DNA of 64,000 nucleotides from Acidicapsa dinghuensis (lineage in GTDB: Bacteria; Acidobacteriota; Terriglobia; Terriglobales; Acidobacteriaceae). Shown piece by piece: positions 55,402 through 63,886 of the stretch (its first letter is position 1; every line of letters starts with the position of its first letter). The DNA lies in contig NZ_JAGSYH010000013.1 of assembly GCF_025685685.1 (NCBI RefSeq), positions 16,478 to 80,477 of the forward strand, given 5' to 3'. The notes beneath the pieces were generated by a model. That model had not been told where the DNA came from, ran no database searches, and was given only the letters and a program-made list of their open reading frames with translations. The translations under genes were made by a program, and so were the position numbers.

Positions 55402-57837
55402 TCACTCATACCTCAGCGCCACCATCGGATCAGTCTTCGCCGCCCGCCGCGCCGGCACCGCACACGCAATCGCCGCAGCCAGCACCAGCACCATCGTCGC
55501 CCCAGCCAGCAACAGCGGATCACGCGAGCTTCCCTCAGCCCAATGCGCCACCACCTTATTCAAGGCCAATGCAAGCACCAACCCCACGCCCACTCCGACA
55601 CTCACACTCACGCTCATTGAGCGAAACGCCATCTTCCAGATGTGTTCCCGCTGTGCTCCCAGCGCCATGCGTATGCCAAACTCATTGGTCCGCTGCGCCA
55701 CTGAATACGACACCACGCTGTACAGCCCTACCGCCGCCAATAGCAGCGCCAGCACCGCAAACGCGCCAAACAGCCAGCTCACCAAACGCTCCTGCTCATA
55801 CTCCGGCTCGCTCATGATCCAATGCTCCAGATCCTGCGGATCGGAGATCGTCTGCTGCTCTGGATCCACCGCGGCAATCTGCTTGCGTATCGCCGGCAGC
55901 AGCGTCAGCGGAGACACCTGCGCCCGAACCAGAATCTGAGTTCCCATCCGCATCCACAGCGTGTAAGGCACAAACATCTCCGGCACCACCGGGTTGCGCA
56001 ACCCATCGTCCAGCTTGTCCTGGATCACCCCCACCACACGCAGCCATCCATCCGCGCCCGGCGCCATCAGGTTGAACGGCGGCGCATCCTTCAGTTGCAA
56101 CTTGATCGCCCCTCCCAACGCATTGCCTTTCGGAAAATACTTCCGCGCCATCGTCTCGTTAATCACGATCACCGGCGCCCCATTGTGATTCTCTGTTTCG
56201 CTCCAGATCTGCCCTTGCGCTATCCCAATCTTCAGCGCTGGAAAATATCCGGGGCTGACAAAATTGAGCCGTGCTTTTTGCTCCTGCGAAGAAGGCCGGC
56301 CCAGAATGTCGAAGAGCGTATCCCCTCCATTCGAAGGCGGTGTTGCATTCGTCGAAATCGCCGCCATCGCCACGCCCGGCGTCGCGGCAACTCTGGTCTT
56401 CAGTTGTTCAAAGTAGTTCGCCCGATCCGCCCACGTCTTATACGTGTTCTCATGCACCGGAATCGGTACCGACATGATGTTGTGCGGGTCGTATCCCAGA
56501 TGCACAGTTGTCAGCTTTACAAACCCTTCCAGCGCCGCGCCCGCTCCGGCCAGCATCAGCATCGTCAATGCAATCTGTCCCGCTATCAACGAACCCAACG
56601 CACGCCCTCCGCGAACGCTGCCTGCCACCTTGCGCGTACCCGATTGCATCACTTGGCTCATGTCGGGGCGCGACATCTGCAGCGCCGGCCACAATCCAAA
56701 GATCACTCCCGTCAAAATCGCCACAGCAACGCAGAAACACAGCACCGGCACATTAATCCGGATCGCCGCCTCGTGCGGATACGCATACTTTGGCAGCGTA
56801 TCCACGATCTTGCCAAGTGACAGATACGCAAGCCCCACACCCAGCGCCGCTCCAGTCAATGACAGCAATAACGCCTCAGTCAGCAACTGCTGCACAATCC
56901 TCCATCGCCTCGCCCCCACCGCCGCCCGCAGCGCAAACTCATGCATACGCGACGTTCCACGCGCCAGCAGCAGTATCGACACATTTCCGCATCCGATCAG
57001 CAGCAGCAGCGCCACCGCACTCAACAGCAGATACAGCGTCCCGCCTAGATCTTGAAGAAAGTTATCGTTCAGTCCTAAGACGTGGACCTTAAAGCTCCCC
57101 TTCGGAAATCCCTGGGGCCGGTCCTTCGCAAACTGCTGAAACAGTGGCAGCAGTGCCGCATCCGCCTGATCCCGCGTCACTCCCGGCTTCAGCCGTATCT
57201 CGGTATTGAAGGTGTGATTCGGTTCCTCCACAATCTTCTGCGGCACATATACATCCACATCGCCCCACGTGAACCGAGAAGGTGCGATGCCCACAATCGT
57301 GTAATCCTTGTGCACCATCTGCAGCTTTTGCCCAACGACAGAAGGGTCAGAATTGAAATGCCGCTGCCAGAACTTGTAGCTCAACACAACCACCGGCTCA
57401 GGCTCATGCCCATCCACCGCATCCGAAGGCTGCAACCCGCGCCCATACAGCATCGGCACGCCAAGGAAGTTGAACATATTCGACGACTCGAAGCCCGCTT
57501 CCACGTCCTCTGGAAAGTCATGCCCAGTAACCGTCAAACTCCATTCATCTTCGACAAACGCGTCCTCGATCACCGGTGACTTCTTCAACTCGCGCCATTG
57601 ATCCGAATTCAGCCCAAAGCCTTGGCGCTTACCCTCCGCATCGATCAGGCTCATGTGCATGAACCGGTCCGTATGCGCATACGGATACGGATTCATCAAA
57701 ATCGCGTAGATCACGCTGAAGACGGCCGTCGTCGCGCCGATCCCCAGCGCCAGTGAAATCACAGCCGTCGCCGTAAATCCCGGCGACTTTTTCAACTGCC
57801 GCAGCGCATATTGCACATCCTGCAGAAACCGTTGCAC
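55402..57837 (-). CDS. ADOP-type permease 3 (MacB/FtsX-like)
   Basis: 811-residue tandem paralogue, first in the ADOP row. GTG 57837 lies seven bases after GGAGG and gives the start VQRFLQDVQYALRQLKKSPG, in register with the other two copies; an ATG frame from 57897 is less likely. Motifs are ATAVISLALGIGATTAVFSV in the first half and VLALLLAAVGLYSVVSYSVA, EFGIRMALGAQREHIWKMAF and TDPMVALRYE in the second. It has no ATPase domain. The gene is divergent from the RiPP precursor and its promoter lies in the same 326-base region. Confidence 0.87.
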   Translation of the reverse strand: MQRFLQDVQYALRQLKKSPGFTATAVISLALGIGATTAVFSVIYAILMNPYPYAHTDRFMHMSLIDAEGKRQGFGLNSDQWRELKKSPVIEDAFVEDEWSLTVTGHDFPEDVEAGFESSNMFNFLGVPMLYGRGLQPSDAVDGHEPEPVVVLSYKFWQRHFNSDPSVVGQKLQMVHKDYTIVGIAPSRFTWGDVDVYVPQKIVEEPNHTFNTEIRLKPGVTRDQADAALLPLFQQFAKDRPQGFPKGSFKVHVLGLNDNFLQDLGGTLYLLLSAVALLLLIGCGNVSILLLARGTSRMHEFALRAAVGARRWRIVQQLLTEALLLSLTGAALGVGLAYLSLGKIVDTLPKYAYPHEAAIRINVPVLCFCVAVAILTGVIFGLWPALQMSRPDMSQVMQSGTRKVAGSVRGGRALGSLIAGQIALTMLMLAGAGAALEGFVKLTTVHLGYDPHNIMSVPIPVHENTYKTWADRANYFEQLKTRVAATPGVAMAAISTNATPPSNGGDTLFDILGRPSSQEQKARLNFVSPGYFPALKIGIAQGQIWSETENHNGAPVIVINETMARKYFPKGNALGGAIKLQLKDAPPFNLMAPGADGWLRVVGVIQDKLDDGLRNPVVPEMFVPYTLWMRMGTQILVRAQVSPLTLLPAIRKQIAAVDPEQQTISDPQDLEHWIMSEPEYEQERLVSWLFGAFAVLALLLAAVGLYSVVSYSVAQRTNEFGIRMALGAQREHIWKMAFRSMSVSVSVGVGVGLVLALALNKVVAHWAEGSSRDPLLLAGATMVLVLAAAIACAVPARRAAKTDPMVALRYE

Positions 57838-58163
57838 AGGCGCACCTCCAACCCAGATCATTCCACCCGGTTCCTGCACCCATCCGGCCAAACACAAGCG
57901 TGTTTAACTGGCAATAAATGCAATAGGTTGCCAATCGCGACTTGCCTCCTGCCTGTTCAAAAACGCAATCCTGTCGTCCACTACCGGACACCGCCGTCAC
58001 TCTGCGCCACCCACGCAACGCATCCCTGCAATTCAGAAAAGAAGCGGCAACAGCCAAAAAATGCGGAGAAGAATGTTCGTTGACAATTTTTCTGGAGCGC
58101 GCCTATACTTGCCGCGCTTTTCCAACGGGCCCCTTTCATATTCCGGTTCTTAGAGGAGGAGAA
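57838..58163. promoter_or_regulatory. divergent region between ADOP genes and RiPP precursor
   Basis: 326 bases. The right half holds the promoter at 58080-58109. The left half must hold the ADOP promoter but shows no clear match. An open frame from 57942 runs in phase into the precursor gene, but the AGGAGGAG ribosome site at 58153-58160 sets the real start. Confidence 0.55.
58080..58109 (+). promoter_or_regulatory. near-consensus sigma-70 promoter of the RiPP precursor
   Basis: A perfect -35 box TTGACA (58080-58085) and -10 box TATACT (58104-58109) are separated by 18 bases. Transcription should begin near 58116, giving a leader of about 48 bases ending in a strong AGAGGAGGAG ribosome site. 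It is the best promoter match noticed in the window, suggesting high expression of the peptide. Confidence 0.75.
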
Positions 58164-58331
58164 ATGGCCAAAACTACGATCACTGGTAATGTCGACAAAA
58201 AACCAGTATCCCAAGCAACTCAAACCAAAGTGCAGGATGCTCTCAAGAGCGCTCTGAAATCTGAGTTGATCGGCCCGACACATCACATCGAATTCACCCA
58301 CATCAACATCGTGTGGGATGAAGCCGTGTGA
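58164..58331 (+). CDS. candidate RiPP precursor peptide (55 residues)
   Basis: The peptide starts MAKTTITGNVDKKPV and has a helical, lysine-rich leader (SQATQTKVQDALKSALKSEL, residues 16-35). After IGPT comes a core-like end HHIEFTHINIVWDEAV (40-55), rich in aromatic and histidine residues. Three-residue windows F44-T-H46, H46-I-N48 and W51-D-E53 look like the Omega-x-x sites that three-residue cyclophane-forming radical SAM enzymes cross-link. There are no cysteines or signal peptide. Strong promoter and ribosome site upstream, radical SAM/SPASM maturase 369 bases downstream. Product and activity are unknown; precursor identity is inferred from size, composition and neighbour. Confidence 0.7.
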   Translation: MAKTTITGNVDKKPVSQATQTKVQDALKSALKSELIGPTHHIEFTHINIVWDEAV

Positions 58332-58700
58332 CCTGCTGATTCCCCTTCATTGAAGTTATCCAGATAAGCCTTCCCTTCAAAGTCGAGCTATATCTGGGCG
58401 CTTCCCCCAAGCCCACGACCGAAGGTGTTCATTCTTTCTGTCAAGGGCCAATGCACATTTACTTTCGTTGACCGGTTGCAGGCCAATCCCCAGTCCGTTG
58501 CGAAAAGCGTCGGCCGGCCCGGAACAACGCATTCCTTCAGTTGCCTTGCGGGCTCAACGCAACGATCCATCTGCAACTGCGCGGCTGGTGGATCGTTGGT
58601 TGCGCACCATCCGATCCTGACAATCCGACACACGCGAACGTCACTCACGCCTTCGCATGCAAAGACTGTGCTCACATCAAACCCCAGACAGGACTCAACA
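58332..58700 (+). other. 369-base leader between precursor and maturase, with a hairpin
   Basis: No gene seen. CAACGATCCA (58560-58569) and TGGATCGTTG (58589-58598) form a perfect 10-bp stem with a 19-base loop. A frame runs from 58425 into the maturase gene, but its residues are not gene-like. The spacer may lower or uncouple maturase expression relative to the precursor, as is common for RiPP operons. No terminator with a T tract was found. Confidence 0.45.
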
Positions 58701-59933
58701 ATGATCGAACGTCACCGCAACCCTGAACTTCCGCGCAATCAGAAAAACTACATCACCCAGGTAATCCTCAAAGTTGCCTCGCGCTGCAACCTGAACTGCT
58801 CGTATTGCTACGTCTTCAACATGGCCGATTCCACATGGAAAGACCGTCCGCCGCTGATGCCTGACGAAGTATTCGAAGCCGCTCTGCAGCGCACTCTCGA
58901 GCAGTGCCAAGTCACCCGTCAGGACACAATCCTTCTCGCGTTCCATGGTGGAGAGCCTTGCCTGCTTGGCCCCGAGCGCTTCGATGCGTGGTGCCGCAGG
59001 GCACGCGCCGTGCTGAGCGATACCGTGCAGGTCAACTTCGGCATGCAGACCAATGGCACGCTGTTGAACGCGCGATGGGTTCAAATACTGCGCAAGCATC
59101 GCGTCAGCGTAGGTCTCAGCATGGATGGCCCAAAAGACATCCATGACTCCGTGCGACAGACCCACAGCCAGCAAGGCTCCTATGACCAAGTCGAGCGCGG
59201 ACTAAAGCTTCTGCAAAGAGCAGAGATTCCTTACGGCGTCGGATGCGTCATTCCGCTGGGCGCAGATCCTCTCCGCGTACACGCTCATTTTCTTGACCTA
59301 GGCTGCAAACAAGTCACCTACCTCATGCCGCATTACACACACGACACCATCGATCCGATACGGCAGCGCTATGGCCCCACTCCCTGCGCGGACTTCCTCA
59401 TCCCCATCTTCGACAAGTGGTGGTTTGAGGGAACGATGGATTTTCAAATCAACAATCTCAAAGATGTCGCGCGAGTCATCATGGGAGGGCAAAGCCACTC
59501 CGAAGCAATCGGAAACGGTCCTCCGCAGTATGTATTCATTGAAGCCGATGGAGAGATGGAAGGCCTCGACAATCTGCGCGCCTGCGGTAACGGCATGGCT
59601 CGCATCAAGCTCAATGTGCGCAACTCCACATTCTTTGATCTCTTGCGAACCGAAACCATGCATGCGCAGGCAATCTTCGAGGGTATGCCTTTGTCCGCAA
59701 TCTGCCAGAACTGCAAAGAATCACAGACCTGTGCCGGAGGCCATCTCGCGCATCGCTATTCCACCGCCCGAGGCTTCGACAACCCAAGCGTGTGGTGCCC
59801 CGACCTGTTGCGATTGTTCACACATGTCCGCGCTCGCATGGACGTCAGTTTCGAAGAAACACATCACCTGCGCGAAACGCGTGCAGCCAACAGCGCCCCT
59901 GCACCGCCATCAACACTCATTCACTACTCTTGA
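58701..59933 (+). CDS. radical SAM/SPASM peptide maturase, cyclophane-forming type
   Basis: 410-residue enzyme. The AdoMet [4Fe-4S] motif CNLNCSYCY is Cys29, Cys33, Cys36, followed by VFNMADSTW and LAFHGGEPCLLGPERF, as in FxsB/GrrM-type maturases. The C-terminal SPASM region has LRACGNGMARIK, AICQNCKESQTCAGG and the family hallmark GFDNPSVWCPDL. Such enzymes bind auxiliary clusters and cross-link aromatic side chains to a neighbouring beta carbon in a precursor peptide. No RRE leader-binding domain is fused. AGGA lies eight bases before ATG 58701. The substrate is probably the 55-residue peptide upstream. It converges on a TonB receptor gene. Confidence 0.88.
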   Translation: MIERHRNPELPRNQKNYITQVILKVASRCNLNCSYCYVFNMADSTWKDRPPLMPDEVFEAALQRTLEQCQVTRQDTILLAFHGGEPCLLGPERFDAWCRRARAVLSDTVQVNFGMQTNGTLLNARWVQILRKHRVSVGLSMDGPKDIHDSVRQTHSQQGSYDQVERGLKLLQRAEIPYGVGCVIPLGADPLRVHAHFLDLGCKQVTYLMPHYTHDTIDPIRQRYGPTPCADFLIPIFDKWWFEGTMDFQINNLKDVARVIMGGQSHSEAIGNGPPQYVFIEADGEMEGLDNLRACGNGMARIKLNVRNSTFFDLLRTETMHAQAIFEGMPLSAICQNCKESQTCAGGHLAHRYSTARGFDNPSVWCPDLLRLFTHVRARMDVSFEETHHLRETRAANSAPAPPSTLIHYS

Positions 59934-59972
59934 ATATTCCTGGCCGGCAGCTATTTCTTCTCATCCCGCAAG

Positions 59973-62690
59973 TCAGAAGAGAATGTCAAAATCCGCCAGA
60001 AAGTGCCGGCCATAGTTCCCAAAGAACGTGCCGTACAGCGGGTCTGCTACATTGTCATGCACCTGCAGCGGATTGTTGTGGTTGGTGAGATTCCTCACCG
60101 TAATCGAAAGCCGCCCCGCGTGATGCGACCCCACCGGCAGATCCTTGCCGATCCGTGCGTCCGCCGAAAAATACCGCGGATACCGCGGCTGCAGCGCCCC
60201 CGGCGCAACGTAGTTCTGAAACTCATCCATCGGCTGCCACGGAAACCCATCACGCCACTCGATATGCGGCGCAATCCGCATCTTCCACGGCAGCGTCGTC
60301 AAACCCCACAGCATAAACCGGTTCGGAATCTCACCCGTTGTACTCGCCGAAATCGGCGTCCGTATCACTGGATAAGGAAAGTCCCCAAGATAGCTCGCCG
60401 CATCATTAAACTCCCCGCGCGCAAACTGCCGCACATACGAGAAGTAAAACTGCCGGTTCTTCGTGTCTCCCATCTTCGCCGTAAACTCCGCCTGCCGCGT
60501 GTGCAGCGAACCACTCGTCCCCAGCACCATCGCGTTCCATTTCGAAGTCACCGTCGGCGTCAGCGTCAACTGGTTCTGCGCATCCGCCTGGATATACCGC
60601 GCGCGAAGACGCAGGAAGCGGTTGATCGCGCGATCACCCTCCACATTCCAGGCCACGCTGTACGGCGCAAAATCCCCACTATGCTGATCCTGATGAATGA
60701 ACGGAAACTGCGACTTCGCTTCCGTCCCCGTCAAATTCAGATACGTCCTCGGACCGTCCACCACATTTCCCGCGCCGTCATACGTCGTAATCACCTGCTC
60801 CGGAAAGCTGCCAAAGGCATACGTATCCAGCGGCACATTGTCGTAAAACACCCCCGCGCCGCCACGAATCACCGTCGTTTCCGAACCATGAGGAGACCAC
60901 GTAAACCCCACCCTCGGCGCCACGCGCGTCGTGTACGTCAGCGACTGCGTCTCCACTCGCAACCCGTAATCAGCCGCAAACCGCGAATTCAAAATCCAGT
61001 GATCTTCCCCATACGCAGCCATCTCCAAATCAGCCAGATCAAACGCACCATTCCCCGAGAACGAAATCGTCTGAATCAGCGCACCATTCGCGTCCAGCAG
61101 ATTCACATCCCGTCCCGCAACATACCCCGCATCCTCCGCATGCCCAATCACCGATCCAAACTGCAGCTCATGCTGTCCATGCGACTCAATCGTCTTCGGG
61201 TTCCACGTTTCGATCCACTGAAACCGCGTCGCCTCCCGAGTCTGCTGTCCAAAATAATTGCCCGTATCTCCCGTCGGCGATAGCGTCATCGTTCCGCTGC
61301 CGTCCTGCGCACTGATGTTTGAAGCAACGCGAGTCCCCGCAAACGTCGACGACAGCAGCCCTCCGCCAATCGCCAGCCGGTCGCGAATCGTCCCCGTATC
61401 CTCCTGGTAGTTCGCGTTCGGCGTCACCGGCTCCGGATCGAAATAATTCAGCCCCTCATAGTGCATCGTGTGCGGAGCGAAATGCAGCGTCGCCGTCACG
61501 CTGTTCCGCGCGCCCGCCTCCCAATCCATCTGCGAAAACGAATTGAAAGCATTCGACCGCGCCTGGTTATCCGGAAACGGCAGCGTGCGCACCTCATCCT
61601 TGTGCATCAGATACTCGCTGCCTTCGCTCACATACAGCCGGTTGCGAATCAGCGGCCCGTCAAAATTCAAGCGCGGCGTTGCATCCTGCAAGCCCACCAG
61701 ATGCCCACTTCGTATCCGAAAATCAGGCAGCGGATCGTTCAGGCTGTAACCCCACTTATCCCCGCCGCGCTTGGTCTCCGCGCTCACCACTCCGGCAATA
61801 AAATTCCCATACTGCGCCAGATACGGCGACTGCATCACCTGAATGCTGTCCACCGTATCCACCGGCACACTCAATCCAAAGTTGCCCGTCGCCGGATCGT
61901 TCACGCCAACCGAATTAATAATCAGCGCGCTGTGATCCTCCGTCAGCCCCGCAATCTGCACCCGCCCATCCGGCGTTCGAATCACTCCCGGCACCAGCGG
62001 CAGCGCATCCGTCAGCGTAACCGGCCGCAGTGAAGTCGCGTTCGCCTGCTCCTTGCTTACAGTCGTCGTACTGCTCTCTACCTGCTCCACCGGACTTTCC
62101 GTCTCAGCCTGCACCACAATCGACTGGTTCACCGCAGGCTTCGTCTGCAGCACCACATCGGCCACAGATTCCCGTCCACCCTGCGCCGATACCTCCGATC
62201 GCGAAACCAGATACCCGTCCTTCTCAACCGAAAGCAGAATCTCCTGCACACCCTTGCAGTGAAGATCCGCATGACCCGCATCATCAGCCACAGCCTTGCA
62301 AACCGGAGTAGCCGAATCCGGAGTCGTTGCATCGGCCTCGGCCCCCGGCGCAAACCCCTCAATCACCGAACCGGCCAGCGGCTTGCCATCGCTTCCCGTC
62401 ACAGCAACATGCACCACAAGCTCCGCCGCCTGCTGTGCGCTCAACGGCTGTAACAGCAGCACAGCCAGCACAAACACAGTGAGGAACGTAAGCGCGAGCC
62501 CCTTAAGCGAAAAGAGGTAAAGCGGAAAGCCCTTAAGCGCACCAGCGCGTTTGAATCTGCGAACAGATCGCAGACCCAATACTTTCGAGCTGTCCTGAAA
62601 TTGGGGGATCGTCCTCAAACCATGCCGCCATCTCGCTGCAACATAGAAAATTCTTACAGACTCAAATGCGTCGCAGCCGCCGCTGTCCAT
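59973..62690 (-). CDS. TonB-dependent receptor 2
   Basis: About 905-residue outer-membrane receptor from ATG 62690. A cytosolic-looking first 60 residues precede the signal helix (LTFLTVFVLAVLLLQPLSAQ), so the true start may be further in, perhaps a TTG; no good ribosome site was seen. After the signal comes a carboxypeptidase-regulatory-like domain (VAVTGSDGKPLAGSVIEGFA), then the plug (LTDALPLVPGVIRTPDGRVQ, DTVDSIQVMQSPYLAQYGNF) and a barrel ending FLADFDILF. It converges on the radical SAM gene 39 bases away and is thus near the RiPP locus; a link is only positional. Confidence 0.85.
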   Translation of the reverse strand: MDSGGCDAFESVRIFYVAARWRHGLRTIPQFQDSSKVLGLRSVRRFKRAGALKGFPLYLFSLKGLALTFLTVFVLAVLLLQPLSAQQAAELVVHVAVTGSDGKPLAGSVIEGFAPGAEADATTPDSATPVCKAVADDAGHADLHCKGVQEILLSVEKDGYLVSRSEVSAQGGRESVADVVLQTKPAVNQSIVVQAETESPVEQVESSTTTVSKEQANATSLRPVTLTDALPLVPGVIRTPDGRVQIAGLTEDHSALIINSVGVNDPATGNFGLSVPVDTVDSIQVMQSPYLAQYGNFIAGVVSAETKRGGDKWGYSLNDPLPDFRIRSGHLVGLQDATPRLNFDGPLIRNRLYVSEGSEYLMHKDEVRTLPFPDNQARSNAFNSFSQMDWEAGARNSVTATLHFAPHTMHYEGLNYFDPEPVTPNANYQEDTGTIRDRLAIGGGLLSSTFAGTRVASNISAQDGSGTMTLSPTGDTGNYFGQQTREATRFQWIETWNPKTIESHGQHELQFGSVIGHAEDAGYVAGRDVNLLDANGALIQTISFSGNGAFDLADLEMAAYGEDHWILNSRFAADYGLRVETQSLTYTTRVAPRVGFTWSPHGSETTVIRGGAGVFYDNVPLDTYAFGSFPEQVITTYDGAGNVVDGPRTYLNLTGTEAKSQFPFIHQDQHSGDFAPYSVAWNVEGDRAINRFLRLRARYIQADAQNQLTLTPTVTSKWNAMVLGTSGSLHTRQAEFTAKMGDTKNRQFYFSYVRQFARGEFNDAASYLGDFPYPVIRTPISASTTGEIPNRFMLWGLTTLPWKMRIAPHIEWRDGFPWQPMDEFQNYVAPGALQPRYPRYFSADARIGKDLPVGSHHAGRLSITVRNLTNHNNPLQVHDNVADPLYGTFFGNYGRHFLADFDILF

Positions 62691-62823
62691 CGCATGAATA
62701 CAGATACTTACTAGACGCAAAGAAATGCTTAACGCTGCAAAGCTGGCAGCATTTTCTATCGAACTCCCGGAATATCAACCCTACGGCAAACCACTAACAG
62801 CTGACCCAACCCACGCGAGATTG

Positions 62824-62922
62824 AGGAACACGAGGGCGTTTATCGGGACTAAACGATACAGACTCGCGAACTTTGGATTTTCGAGGCGATGCAGTTCCCC
62901 TGCGAGCGAATCTCGTGTTCCT
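62824..62922. repeat. inverted repeat AGGAACACGAG flanking the TonB receptor upstream region
   Basis: AGGAACACGAG (62824-62834) recurs in reverse complement as CTCGTGTTCCT (62912-62922), and the nearby CGAGATT is also inverted as AATCTCG. The right arm overlaps the stop codon of the DUF5677 gene. The 77-base loop makes a simple terminator unlikely; it could be a rearrangement scar or regulatory site. Confidence 0.45.
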
Positions 62923-63805
62923 AGAAGCCATAGTAGATACGCTCTCCGTTTCGTTCCTGGCCGCGTCGCAATACTCCGTCGAATGATGTCTGCGAATACA
63001 CATAAACGCTGAGGAAATCCAAAATCGCATTCCCCATGATTGGCGTAACGTATTGCTTGCCCATGAAATGCCTGCGGTGGATCATCAGGATTTCAATCAG
63101 AAGATGGTGCATACAGTGAAGAGTGTTGTAGAGCGGAGTATTGCGTGTCAGCCTATCACGTGTTCCCCATAGGGTCGGATGCATCAGCTTTGACGGAATG
63201 GTGAAGGCCATCAGGTAAAGGTGGTCCAGTCCAACCAGCTTCGCCATCTGTCGCGAATCAACGCGGGTCCACGAAGTCGGGCGCTGATTTTTACAAACCG
63301 AGCATTTTTCCTGCTTGTTCTTTTTTCGTAATTCTGCCGCTCGTTTGGAAAGATCCTCGCGTGCCTCTGGCTCCATGGAAATACCAAAACTTTCAGAGAT
63401 TCCGTTAATAATCTGATCCCAGTCCACCGCATCGTAATCTTTGAAGTCCTGCAGATACTCCGGCTTCTGACAAAGGTATTTGAGCGTTACAATGCGTTCA
63501 AATAACGCGCGTAGGCAATATTGTGCCCCATGATGCGAATCTGTGTGGCTGAGTGTCATCAGGTCGTTGATATCTCGATGGGAAGCGAACATACACCCCA
63601 CAATGAGGTCTCCCAATTCATCGTCATCTCGGACCTTCGTCCGAAGGATTAGGCGGCCCATCACTTGCAGCCATTTATGAATTATGTCTGGATAATTCGA
63701 CCGCCATTCGATGAGTTCCGCCCAGGTTTGCGGCGTGGAAGCGTCGCTCTCCTTCTTGCCGTCATCGTTTTCGCGATTGTCTTTCTCCTCTTCACTAAAT
63801 TTCAT
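62921..63805 (-). CDS. DUF5677-like protein
   Basis: 294-residue, helical cytosolic protein. It has a charged start (MKFSEEEKDNRENDDGKKES), then helices including GAQYCLRALFERIVTLKYLC near the middle, a possible zinc pair CSVCKN, and C-terminal TIPSKLMHPTLWG and HCMHHLLIEILMIHRRHFMG. The ALFE-VTLKYL helix and the histidine-rich end resemble DUF5677 proteins, which are often found in accessory regions. GGGAG six bases before ATG 63805 fixes the start; the frame reaches 63862. Its composition is less GC-rich than its neighbours and an IS end lies next door, so it may have been acquired. Function unknown. Confidence 0.65.
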   Translation of the reverse strand: MKFSEEEKDNRENDDGKKESDASTPQTWAELIEWRSNYPDIIHKWLQVMGRLILRTKVRDDDELGDLIVGCMFASHRDINDLMTLSHTDSHHGAQYCLRALFERIVTLKYLCQKPEYLQDFKDYDAVDWDQIINGISESFGISMEPEAREDLSKRAAELRKKNKQEKCSVCKNQRPTSWTRVDSRQMAKLVGLDHLYLMAFTIPSKLMHPTLWGTRDRLTRNTPLYNTLHCMHHLLIEILMIHRRHFMGKQYVTPIMGNAILDFLSVYVYSQTSFDGVLRRGQERNGERIYYGF

Positions 63806-63886
63806 CGCAGTCTCCCTGCTGATGCCACACCCTTCCGATTCGTAATTCATTAAACCTACCAAAACTCTCGGGGTGGCTGTAGAAGC

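Noticed and set aside
58425..58700. Upstream extension of the radical SAM gene (92 residues)
   Set aside because: Residues are not gene-like, and the ATG at 58701 with AGGA gives the usual N-terminal length before the AdoMet cysteines.
60003..61283. 426-residue plus-strand open frame antisense to TonB receptor 2
   Set aside because: Almost only Arg, Pro, His and Ile with no domain; it is the shadow of a GC-rich receptor gene whose own frame has clear plug and barrel motifs.
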